DNA of 31,738 nt from Firmicutes bacterium UBA5486. GTDB taxonomy: Bacteria; Bacillota; UBA4882; UBA10575. The position numbers and the translations under genes were made by a program. The first letter of the stretch is position 1; each line of letters begins with the position of its first letter. Below the pieces are notes generated by a model. That model did no database searches. It saw only the letters and a list, made by a program, of their open reading frames with translations, and was not told the origin of the DNA. Positions 24,483 through 31,738 of this stretch are shown here, piece after piece. The stretch spans positions 1-31,738 of the forward strand of contig DIPO01000042.1 in assembly GCA_002427045.1 (NCBI GenBank). The letters are read 5' to 3'.

Positions 24483-25517
24483 TTATTCTAAACTTTCGTC
24501 TAAAGGTTTTTTATATTCTGCGGCAGATTTTTTAATCTCTTCCCAAACTTTCCCTAAACCAAAATCAGTAAAGATTTTTTTATGATAATTACCCAATCGT
24601 AAACTAATAGTCTCTTTCTCTGATTCCTCAAAATCGTTTATTTTGATCCAATATTTATCAACAATTTCCCTTTCTATTTCTTTATTCCTAGTTAAACAAT
24701 AATCCACTGCATAATCAATTGCTTCTCTAGCACAATCCAATACTATTGGTTGGTAAGACTGAGGAATCTTATACCAAGCGAATTTACTTAATACCAATAA
24801 ATTAGTGGGAAAATAATGCTCTGTACGGATAATATTTTTTGAAGACTCATAAAACTTCATCCTCTGAAAATCAATAAAATTACTTTCTGCAGCATCAATT
24901 ACCCTAGCCTGAAGGCCTACCTTCACCTCTGAATAAGCCAAAGCTACCGGCTCCATACCAATTGTTTCCCAGGCCCCACGATGGGAAGGTACGGTCATAG
25001 TTCTAAAGTGTAAACCTCTTACTCGCGATAAAAAAGGAATTTCTTTGTTACTAAAAATATTAACCGGGCCACTAGTCAGATATCCAAGTACAATATCTCC
25101 CCGGTTTTCCTTAGCCCGCTCAGCAAGAGAACGCCCAACAACTCCATCCATCATTGTTTTCCAATGATCAACAGAATAAAAAAGGAAAGGTAACTCTAAG
25201 ACTTCAAATTCTTCTACATAATCAGCATATTTAAAAGCAGCACAAGCCGCCAAATCAACTGCTCCTTTTTGCATGCCTTTAATTAACTGTTCATCATTAC
25301 CTAAAACTCCATCAGTATAAATTTTAATCTTAATATAACCTTCTGTCCGCTGTTCTACCAATTCTTTAAAGACTGCAAGTCCTATAGCTTCGGGAGAACC
25401 GGTCTCAGCAATAGTAGCAGCTTTTAAAAGAATATAACCAGTTTCAGAGTATCCAGGTACAACAGTTGTAAACATAATCATGATTACAAAGAATATAATT
25501 AAGTATTTGCGCTTCAT
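24483..25517 (-). CDS. Orphan DctP-type TRAP solute-binding protein
   Basis: Protein of 344 residues with a signal peptide (MKRKYLIIFFVIMIMFTTVV, cut near residue 25). The DctP fold is recognisable from ETGSPEAIGLAVFKELVEQRTEGYIKIKIY, LPFLF, GLHFRTMTVPSHRGAWETIGMEPVAL and AAESNFIDF. Such proteins bind organic acids for TRAP transporters; here no DctQ or DctM membrane genes are present, so it may use a distant transporter or act otherwise, for example as a receptor. Its ATG overlaps the stop of the lipoprotein gene (ATGA), which implies coupled translation. Ligand unknown. Confidence 0.88.
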   Translation of the reverse strand: MKRKYLIIFFVIMIMFTTVVPGYSETGYILLKAATIAETGSPEAIGLAVFKELVEQRTEGYIKIKIYTDGVLGNDEQLIKGMQKGAVDLAACAAFKYADYVEEFEVLELPFLFYSVDHWKTMMDGVVGRSLAERAKENRGDIVLGYLTSGPVNIFSNKEIPFLSRVRGLHFRTMTVPSHRGAWETIGMEPVALAYSEVKVGLQARVIDAAESNFIDFQRMKFYESSKNIIRTEHYFPTNLLVLSKFAWYKIPQSYQPIVLDCAREAIDYAVDYCLTRNKEIEREIVDKYWIKINDFEESEKETISLRLGNYHKKIFTDFGLGKVWEEIKKSAAEYKKPLDESLE

Positions 25518-26413
25518 TTGTACCCTCCCTCTTCAATAATTTCTGAAATAAACTTAAACTTTTTTTCCCTAAAACTGTTTGTTTTTTGGAGATTATTGAT
25601 AACCACTGAATCATCAAGAATAAAATCAATAGTATAATTAAATTCTTTGCTTAAAAAGTAATAAACAAAGGCTTCGGCAAAATCTTCATTCATCCCCATG
25701 CTACTACTCAAACTAAAAAATGATGATTCTTCTTGAAACCATAACAAAAAAGCAACCAAAGCATCAACAGAATATATGCTTTGTAATTTTTCGGAAAACC
25801 CTTCTTTATCCTTCCAATGTTGCTTTCGATCCCAGGAAATATTGACAAAATCTTTGTTTAAAACATTATCAACAAACTTACCTTTCCAATTAAATTTTAA
25901 TTTATCATATTCAACTAAATGTCCTGTTTCATGAAGAATAATTCTGAGCAAATTAGGTAAATCCGGTGTACCCTTAAACGAAAACCTGCCACTATTCTCC
26001 ATTAAATTAAGGTTAGAATTTAATAATTTATTTTTCCAATCATCGCCAATGGAAAAACCTAAGGTAACCTTTTCTTTATCTAGATAAATAATCATTTGAG
26101 GTTTATCAGCAAATGAATATGGGGAGTTTGCCACCACAAAACGATCAGCATACTCTAATAGAAAAAGCAAATTACGTTCTTTTAGAAGATCGACACATCG
26201 TTTTAGGCTCTTAACCTGCTTAGGCGATAATATTACTTTCTCCAGACGGACATATTTACCAAATTCTTTTGAAGGCTGGTGTTTCATCGGATCAAAACCT
26301 TCAAAAAGAATCCCTTGGTAATAAAAGACATCTTGGGATCGTCCACATCCAGAAAAAAACGTAATAAGCGTAACCAAAACTACCACAACAAAGAGTTTTA
26401 ATACTCCCCTCAT
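25514..26413 (-). CDS. Lipoprotein with gluzincin-like HETGH metallopeptidase motif
   Basis: Protein of 299 residues. The N-terminal lipoprotein signal has its lipobox as FSGC, with modified Cys23. The zinc motif HETGH lies at 161-165, preceded by LPNLLRIIL. A possible third ligand is in NEDFAEAFVYYF (Glu243 or Glu247), the pattern found in lethal-factor-like gluzincins. It would be anchored outside the membrane. No family name is certain. The start at 26413 is chosen for GGAAGG upstream; the frame start at 26434 has no such site. It overlaps the DctP-type gene, so the two probably work together. It starts 52 bases after argS. Confidence 0.75.
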   Translation of the reverse strand: MRGVLKLFVVVVLVTLITFFSGCGRSQDVFYYQGILFEGFDPMKHQPSKEFGKYVRLEKVILSPKQVKSLKRCVDLLKERNLLFLLEYADRFVVANSPYSFADKPQMIIYLDKEKVTLGFSIGDDWKNKLLNSNLNLMENSGRFSFKGTPDLPNLLRIILHETGHLVEYDKLKFNWKGKFVDNVLNKDFVNISWDRKQHWKDKEGFSEKLQSIYSVDALVAFLLWFQEESSFFSLSSSMGMNEDFAEAFVYYFLSKEFNYTIDFILDDSVVINNLQKTNSFREKKFKFISEIIEEGGYK

Positions 26414-26465
26414 TGCATCACAACCTTCCACCATAATAAAGTACGGAAGGCTTAAATCTTCAAGC

Positions 26466-28181
26466 CTACATGCGCTCAGGAGCTTTAATCCCTAGTAAAC
26501 GTAAACCTGTAGCTAAAATAGTTTTAACTGCATAAACTAATACCAATCTAGCTTTTTGCAAAGCTTCATCATTTACCAGAACCTGACACTCATGATAAAA
26601 CGCATTAAATTCCTGAGCCAGAACAATCAAGTACCTACTAATAATTGATGGTTCATACTCTTTCATCGCTGTTACAACCTTCTCGGGAAAGAGATATATC
26701 GTTTTAACTAACCTTATAGCTTCTTTATTACATAACTGATGGGGATCAAAAGATGAATCCGGTTTGAAACCTGCTTTTCTCAGAATACTACAAGCCCTAG
26801 CATGTGTATATTGAATATAAGGTCCGGTTTCACCATCAAAATTTAATGCCTCTGACCAAGAAAAGGTTACATCCTTAATCCGATTGACGCTCAAAGCACC
26901 GAAAACTACGGCTCCTACCCCTACTTCCTTAGCAATCTCTTCTTTTTCTTCCAAACCAGGATTCTTCTCTTTTATGATCTCTAATGTCCGTTTAACAGTC
27001 TCTCTTAATAAGTCTTCGAGCAAAACAACTTTACCTTTTCTTGTAGATAGTTTTTCACCCTCCAAATTAACCCAACCAAAAGGAATATGCACCAATTCTT
27101 TACTCCACTCGTAACCCATTAATTCAATTACTTTAAACCATTGCTGGAAGTGTAAGCTTTGTGCAATTCCAGTTACATAAAGACATTGAGCAAAATTATA
27201 AGTTTTCTTCCGATAAAGTGCTGCCGCAATATCACGAGTAGCATATAATGAACTACCATCTTTTTTAAGGATCAAACAAGGGGGCATCTCATACTGATCT
27301 AAATTAACTATTAATGCCCCTTCACTCTCCTGTAACAAGTTTTTTGCTTTTAATTCTTGAACAACTGCTTCGATCTTATCATTATAAAAACTTTCTCCGG
27401 CTAAAGAATCAAAATTAATTTCTAATACTTCATAAACACGCTGAAACTCCTCTAAACTTATCTCTTTAAACCATTTCCATAGCTCTAAAGCTTCCTGATT
27501 ACCGTTTTCAATCTTATTAAACCACTCACGAGCTTCATCTTCTAAACCAGGATCCTTCTCGGCTTCCTCATGAAACTTAACATATAACCGCATTAACTCC
27601 TGGATTAACCCTTTTTCAACAGTTTCCCGCGAACCCCACTTTTTATAGGCAGTAATCAGTTTCCCGAATTGCGTTCCCCAATCTCCGAGGTGATTTATAC
27701 CTACACAATTAAATCCAAGAAATTCAAAGATTTTATAAAGTGAGTTTCCTATTACTGTACTACTTAGATGACCAACATGAAAAGGTTTGGCAATATTAGG
27801 AGCTGAAAAATCAATTACTATATTCCGTCCATCACCAATATTTTGAGCACCGAATCTTTCACCTGAAGAAAGAACTTGCTGCAAAACATTTTCAACCAAT
27901 TGTTCTGGAGCAAACCAAAAATTTAAGTAAGGGCCGGTAGCTACAACACGCTTTATATAAGAAGAAGAGGGGATTTTTCCCTCCATATCTTTGGCAATAG
28001 CAATTGGTGCTTTTTTAAATACTTTACTAAGTTTAAAACAAGGAAAAGCTAGATCTCCAAGATTTTCATCGGGCGGATACTCCAGCAGTTTATAGATCTC
28101 ATCTTTATCTAACTGGCACTCAACCCCAGAATAAATTAATTCGGCAATAATTTCTTTATAATCAAAGTACTTTTGTTCCAT
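26466..28181 (-). CDS. argS: Arginyl-tRNA synthetase
   Basis: Protein of 571 residues. The class I signature HVGH is present in FSAPNIAKPFHVGHLS, and the KMSKS-equivalent is KLSTRKG, as in other ArgRS. The N-terminal Arg-tRNA-synthetase domain (about 1-100) and the C-terminal anticodon-binding DALR domain (about 450-571, YTHARACSILRKAG) are complete. It charges tRNA-Arg in the cytoplasm. The ATG at 28181 follows GAAGGAGATATC; the frame start at 28214 is not supported. Confidence 0.97.
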   Translation of the reverse strand: MEQKYFDYKEIIAELIYSGVECQLDKDEIYKLLEYPPDENLGDLAFPCFKLSKVFKKAPIAIAKDMEGKIPSSSYIKRVVATGPYLNFWFAPEQLVENVLQQVLSSGERFGAQNIGDGRNIVIDFSAPNIAKPFHVGHLSSTVIGNSLYKIFEFLGFNCVGINHLGDWGTQFGKLITAYKKWGSRETVEKGLIQELMRLYVKFHEEAEKDPGLEDEAREWFNKIENGNQEALELWKWFKEISLEEFQRVYEVLEINFDSLAGESFYNDKIEAVVQELKAKNLLQESEGALIVNLDQYEMPPCLILKKDGSSLYATRDIAAALYRKKTYNFAQCLYVTGIAQSLHFQQWFKVIELMGYEWSKELVHIPFGWVNLEGEKLSTRKGKVVLLEDLLRETVKRTLEIIKEKNPGLEEKEEIAKEVGVGAVVFGALSVNRIKDVTFSWSEALNFDGETGPYIQYTHARACSILRKAGFKPDSSFDPHQLCNKEAIRLVKTIYLFPEKVVTAMKEYEPSIISRYLIVLAQEFNAFYHECQVLVNDEALQKARLVLVYAVKTILATGLRLLGIKAPERM

Positions 28182-28231
28182 GATATCTCCTTCTATTTTC
28201 TTCAATAATTTCACTTATGCTCATCATTTAT

Positions 28232-28260
28232 ATATTACCTAAATACCCTATTCTTTGCAA
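28232..28260 (-). promoter_or_regulatory. Probable argS promoter
   Basis: On the minus strand TTGCAA (28255-28260), a 17-base spacer and TAATAT (28232-28237). It would drive argS, and possibly the lipoprotein and DctP-type genes beyond. Confidence 0.5.
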
Positions 28261-28353
28261 CCAAAAGATTTAAATATATTATTTCGACAAAAGAAGCAGG
28301 AACTTACTAATATTTGGCTAATATTATTAATAATAAACATTTGGGGTGGTTTG

Positions 28354-29532
28354 ATGTTATATCGTACCTTAGGCCAAACAGGTATAAAACTTTCAGTCTT
28401 AGGTTACGGAACTAAGTACCTTCCAGAAAGTGAATCCAAAGGTAAACGGTGGATTAGTATTGATAATTCCATCAAAGCAATGCATCGTTCCTTTGAATTG
28501 GGTGTAAACCATATTGATACTTCTTACCTATATAATAATGGTTTAAGTGAAACCGCGATCAGTCAAGTTTTAAAAAACTGGCAAGAAAAAATTTATATCG
28601 GTACTAAAGCCCCAACTAAATTGATTAAAAAACCTGGTGATTACCGGAAATACCTTGAAGAACAACTCTCCCGGTTAAATGTTGACTGCATAGATTTTTA
28701 TTACTTTGATCAGGTAGATTATCAAAATTTTTTACTAATTAATAAAAGAACTAATTGGATTAAAGAAGCAAAAAAAGCACAAAAAGAGGGTTTAATTAAA
28801 CATATCGGGTTTTCCTTTAATGCTCCACCAGAAGAAATGAAATTAATGGTCGATATGAAGTTATTTTCAGTAATTTCATGCAGTTATAACCTACTTAACC
28901 GTAAAAATAGTATTGCGATTGAATATGCAGCTAGTAAAGGCACTGGTATAATTGCTGCCGAACCTTTAGCCGGTGGAAAAATAGTCTTACTTCCTAATAA
29001 ATTTCGAGCTGAAATGAATCCCTCCGCTCGGAACAATGTGGAATTGGGACTAAGTTTTGTTATTGCCAATCGCTGTATTTCTGCTACCTTATGTAGTATG
29101 AAAAACCTTGAAATGGTAGAAGAAAATATTTTTTATACAGCCGATTCAACTCCAATTACTAAAGAACAATTGAAAAATATGAATGATTATTTAGATGAGC
29201 TACAAGAAGCAGCCGATAAAATTTGCAAAGGTTGTAAGTATTGCCTTTCTTGTCCACAGGAGGTTAATATTCCTTATATTTTTGAATTATATATTGATCA
29301 CCAGATTTATGGATTAAAAGATTATGCTTCCCAAATGTATAGTAATTTAGAAACAAATTCAGAGTTCACAGGAAAAAATGCCCTATCTTGCTTTAATTGT
29401 GGCCTATGTAGCCAAAAATGCCCTCTTAATATTGAAATCTCTATCAAACTTAAGGAAGCCCATAAAACTCTGTCCCCTTATTACCAAGAGATTAAAAAGA
29501 CAGAACTAAAGACTAAGCGAAAAAGAAAATAA
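28354..29532 (+). CDS. Iron-sulfur aldo/keto reductase
   Basis: Protein of 392 residues. The AKR barrel has Asp55 and Tyr60 (HIDTSYLYNN) and Lys85 (IGTKAP), but the catalytic His position (usually LLHG) is Asp119 in FYYFDQV. Two Cys clusters follow: Cys291/294/297/300 (CKGCKYCLSC) and Cys346/349/352/356 (CFNCGLCSQKC), ferredoxin-like [4Fe-4S] sites. Such AKR-ferredoxin proteins of anaerobes are mostly uncharacterised. The ATG at 28354 follows GGGGTGG, and homology begins MLYRTLGQTG. Substrate unknown; loss of His may mean altered chemistry. Confidence 0.88.
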   Translation: MLYRTLGQTGIKLSVLGYGTKYLPESESKGKRWISIDNSIKAMHRSFELGVNHIDTSYLYNNGLSETAISQVLKNWQEKIYIGTKAPTKLIKKPGDYRKYLEEQLSRLNVDCIDFYYFDQVDYQNFLLINKRTNWIKEAKKAQKEGLIKHIGFSFNAPPEEMKLMVDMKLFSVISCSYNLLNRKNSIAIEYAASKGTGIIAAEPLAGGKIVLLPNKFRAEMNPSARNNVELGLSFVIANRCISATLCSMKNLEMVEENIFYTADSTPITKEQLKNMNDYLDELQEAADKICKGCKYCLSCPQEVNIPYIFELYIDHQIYGLKDYASQMYSNLETNSEFTGKNALSCFNCGLCSQKCPLNIEISIKLKEAHKTLSPYYQEIKKTELKTKRKRK

Positions 29533-29586
29533 TAAAATCAATCTAATCCAAACACAGTTTAATTAAAACTTAAATAATCCTTATTA

Positions 29587-31107
29587 TTAGATAAACTTTT
29601 CTATCCCCCGATACTGAATAGCTTCTGCAATATGAATAGTCTCAAGAGACTCTTTTCCTTCTAGATCCGCAATCGTTCTAGCTACTCTTAATAACCGTCC
29701 ATAACCTCGAGCTGAGATTCCAAAGTTCTTAACAGCATTTGCCATTAATTTCTGTGCTTCTTTTCCCAGATGGCAATAGTTCTTAATCTCTTTTGGCCCC
29801 ATATGGGCATTACAAAAATGACCTTTCCCCTGAAACCTCGCTTCTTGAATCTTGCGCGCCTTGACTACCCGCTCCCTAATCATTCTTGAGGGTTCACTGC
29901 TTCCTATACCTTTCATTTCTTCATATTTCAAACGTGGTACTTCAATCATAAAATCCATACGATCCAATAATGGACCGGAAATCCGTGAAGTATACCTTTT
30001 AATCTGGATTGGTGTACAGCTACAAGTTAAGACTGAGTCTCGAAAATAACCACACGGACAAGGATTCATTGATGCTACAAGCATTATTCGGCTCGGATAG
30101 GTCAAAGAAAGTGCAGCACGAGAAAGCGTAACTTTTCCATCTTCAAGAGGTTGTCTTAGCACCTCTAGGGCTTCGCGGGAGAATTCCGGAAGCTCATCAA
30201 GGAAGAGGACACCATGATGAGCAAGAGTAACCTCGCCAGGTCGGGGGTATCTTCCGCCTCCTACCAATCCCACTCTACTCGTTGTATGATGGGGATTACG
30301 GAAGGGCCGCATTTTTAAAAGTGAGGCCCCTACAGGTAATAGTCCAGCAATACTATAGATCTTAGTAAGTTCTAAAGCCTCTTCCCAGTTTAATTCTGGT
30401 AAAATGGAGGGCAACCTCCTGGCCAACATAGTTTTTCCTGAACCAGGCGGTCCTACTAACAATATATTATGCGCTCCTGCAGCAGCAATCTCTAAAGCCC
30501 GCTTAGCTGTTTCTTGTCCTTTTACATCTGCAAAATCTTCATTATAGCTACTTAGCTTTTCATCCCCCACTTGTTTTTCCGGTAAAGCTGGAAGTACTCC
30601 AGTTTGTAAAAATTCAACTGCCTCCTGCAGAGATTTAACAGGAATTACTTTTAGTCCTTTTACTACTTGGGCTTCAGCATAGTTCCCAGCTGGTAGAATC
30701 AGATATTCTTTACCATTACGCACCGCATCTATAGCCATCGATAGGACTCCATGAACAGTTCGGATTGCTCCATCCAAGGCTAATTCGCCCAGAATCACTC
30801 CTGAGGTCAGAACTTGTGGGTTAATAAATCCCTGTGCAGAAAGAATACCAAGGGCAATGGGAAGATCAAAACCGCTTCCTTCTTTTTTTAAATCTGCAGG
30901 TGCTAGATTGATCACTATTCGATGAGCTGGAAATTCAAACCCAGAATTCTTAATTGCTGCCCTAACTCGTTCCTTTGCTTCTTTTACTGCTGTATCTACC
31001 AAACCTACCAAGTCGAAAGAGGGAAGACCACTGGATAGATCAACCTCTACCTCTACCTGAAAACCATCAATACCTACAACTGTTGCAGTAGACACTTTAG
31101 CTAACAT
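29587..31107 (-). CDS. comM: YifB/ComM-family Mg chelatase-like AAA+ ATPase
   Basis: Protein of 506 residues. The N-terminal Lon-like domain (FDLVGLVDTAVKEAKERV, INLAPADLKKEGSGFDLPIA) precedes the AAA+ core: Walker A GPPGSGKT near 219, Walker B LFLDELPEF, and a Cys cluster (CPCGYFRD ... CSC). The family includes ComM, a helicase promoting branch migration in transformation. It overlaps yraN by one base (TAATG), as in many bacteria. Confidence 0.95.
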   Translation of the reverse strand: MLAKVSTATVVGIDGFQVEVEVDLSSGLPSFDLVGLVDTAVKEAKERVRAAIKNSGFEFPAHRIVINLAPADLKKEGSGFDLPIALGILSAQGFINPQVLTSGVILGELALDGAIRTVHGVLSMAIDAVRNGKEYLILPAGNYAEAQVVKGLKVIPVKSLQEAVEFLQTGVLPALPEKQVGDEKLSSYNEDFADVKGQETAKRALEIAAAGAHNILLVGPPGSGKTMLARRLPSILPELNWEEALELTKIYSIAGLLPVGASLLKMRPFRNPHHTTSRVGLVGGGRYPRPGEVTLAHHGVLFLDELPEFSREALEVLRQPLEDGKVTLSRAALSLTYPSRIMLVASMNPCPCGYFRDSVLTCSCTPIQIKRYTSRISGPLLDRMDFMIEVPRLKYEEMKGIGSSEPSRMIRERVVKARKIQEARFQGKGHFCNAHMGPKEIKNYCHLGKEAQKLMANAVKNFGISARGYGRLLRVARTIADLEGKESLETIHIAEAIQYRGIEKFI

Positions 31108-31487
31108 TAGTAATAATTCCCCCCTTCTACCCCAAAAGCATTAGTTATTAATTCGTACTTAAGAAGCTCTCCTTTTTTATTCAATTCTAAAGCGAGAATA
31201 TCAAAGCGACAAGGTAGATCTTTATACTTTTTTCCTTGTAAGTAGCACAAGGCAGTACGTATTAGATGTTTTCTTTTCTTTTTTGTAATGGCCTCAGCTC
31301 CAGAACCATAATGCCCTCCGATTCTAGTTTTAACTTCAATAAAAACAAGCACATCTTGGTCTTTGGCGATTAAATCAATCTCACCAAAGCGAGTATAATA
31401 TCTTGCTTCAATTATTACATACCCTTTGTTTTCTAAGATCTTTCTGGCCGTAAATTCACCATAATTACCTAAATACTTTCGGAACAT
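31107..31487 (-). CDS. yraN: YraN (UPF0102) nuclease-fold protein
   Basis: Protein of 126 residues. The motif GEIDLIAKDQDVLVFIEVKTR matches the PD-(D/E)xK fold of YraN/UPF0102. Function is not known; a role in DNA processing is suggested by its regular pairing with yifB. The ATG at 31487 has GGTGG six bases upstream; a TTG three bases earlier is possible. Confidence 0.95.
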   Translation of the reverse strand: MFRKYLGNYGEFTARKILENKGYVIIEARYYTRFGEIDLIAKDQDVLVFIEVKTRIGGHYGSGAEAITKKKRKHLIRTALCYLQGKKYKDLPCRFDILALELNKKGELLKYELITNAFGVEGGNYY

Positions 31488-31655
31488 CAAATACCACCCA
31501 TTTCTATAATCAATCTTTTATTAATTCGCTTACAGATTTTGATATTCCTCCATTTAATAGCAATTATAGCAATAATAAACTTGTAAGAAAGATGTAATAT
31601 AAATATAAAATGCCAAGCGTACTTTAAATCATGAAACATCTACACTTAGCATCGT

Positions 31656-31738
31656 TACCTTTTTCCTCATAGGTAGACTAAAAACGAGACTCCCAGCGGT
31701 TGATGTCCATAGACAATACCTGTTTCAATTCCTCATAG
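31656..31738 (-). CRISPR. Trailer end of a CRISPR array, type I-B-like repeat
   Basis: The last repeat lies at about 31656-31685 (ttcctcatag then gtagactaaaaac); its other end is degenerate (about seven bases). A 36-base spacer follows at 31686-31721, and the next repeat begins at 31722 (gtttcaattcctcatag) and is cut by the window end. Both copies share ttcctcatag at a 66-base period, which is a 30-base repeat plus a 36-base spacer. On the minus strand the repeat reads from gttttta... to ...attgaaac, the 3' handle of Clostridia type I-B repeats. The degenerate copy marks the trailer, so the leader lies to the right. cas genes are not in the window. Confidence 0.85.

Noticed and set aside
26435..26465. 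Short hairpin aggctt/aagcct between argS and the lipoprotein gene as a terminator
   Set aside because: Only 6 bp, with no T-tract; argS and the lipoprotein gene may be co-transcribed.
1..31738. tRNA or rRNA genes
   Set aside because: I looked for clover-leaf-like inverted repeats and conserved tRNA/rRNA segments in the gaps by eye and saw none; a tRNA search program would settle this.

Overview
The window looks like a chromosomal segment of a low-GC, endospore-forming anaerobic Firmicute (Clostridia or a Halanaerobiales-type relative). The evidence is the Firmicute gene order spoIVFA-spoIVFB ... rplU-prp-rpmA-obg ... proB-proA-nadD-yqeK, the sporulation genes spoIVFA, spoIVFB and gerW, an L27 precursor with a Prp cleavage site, a Thermotoga-type ferredoxin and the absence of spo0B. 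The species cannot be named from sequence alone. Most genes lie on the minus strand. Several genes probably start at TTG or GTG, placed here by their ribosome binding sites.

Layout. Read along the minus strand, 14045 down to 190 is a housekeeping block. It holds the SpoIVFA/SpoIVFB sigma-K processing pair, two linked radical-SAM genes of the TIGR03960/TIGR03936 families, RNase G, the L21-Prp-L27 ribosomal operon with a leader and terminator, the GTPase Obg with a small Cys-rich protein, the proline genes proB-proA, then nadD, a small RRM protein and yqeK. At 14208-17468 (plus) is a 1086-residue, apparently cytoplasmic glycoside-hydrolase-like protein, converging on a small ferredoxin. An orphan receiver-only response regulator (plus) follows. 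Then come gerW and a DUF2953 gene, a SERCA-type Ca2+ ATPase (all minus), and the ribosome quality control factor RqcH (plus). From 24483 leftmost base to 28181 (minus) lie an orphan DctP-type binding protein, a lipoprotein with a gluzincin-type HETGH motif, and argS. The right end carries an iron-sulfur aldo/keto reductase (plus), then yifB/comM and yraN (minus).

The most notable non-genic features are these. (1) At the right edge, 31656-31738, is the trailer end of a CRISPR array with a type I-B-like repeat: a degenerate terminal repeat, one 36-nt spacer and the start of the next repeat. The array and any cas genes would lie to the right of the window. (2) A family of MITE-like palindromic elements of about 153 bp (12229-12381 and 24311-24462) has shortened or decayed relatives at 8-123, 859, 1488, 17683 and 17844. 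(3) A second repeat family lies around 4595-5004 and 12163-12207, partly in the proB leader region.

The best candidates for undescribed biology are the multidomain glycoside-hydrolase-like protein, the metallopeptidase-like lipoprotein paired with an orphan solute-binding protein, the iron-sulfur aldo/keto reductase lacking the usual catalytic His, and the repeat elements.
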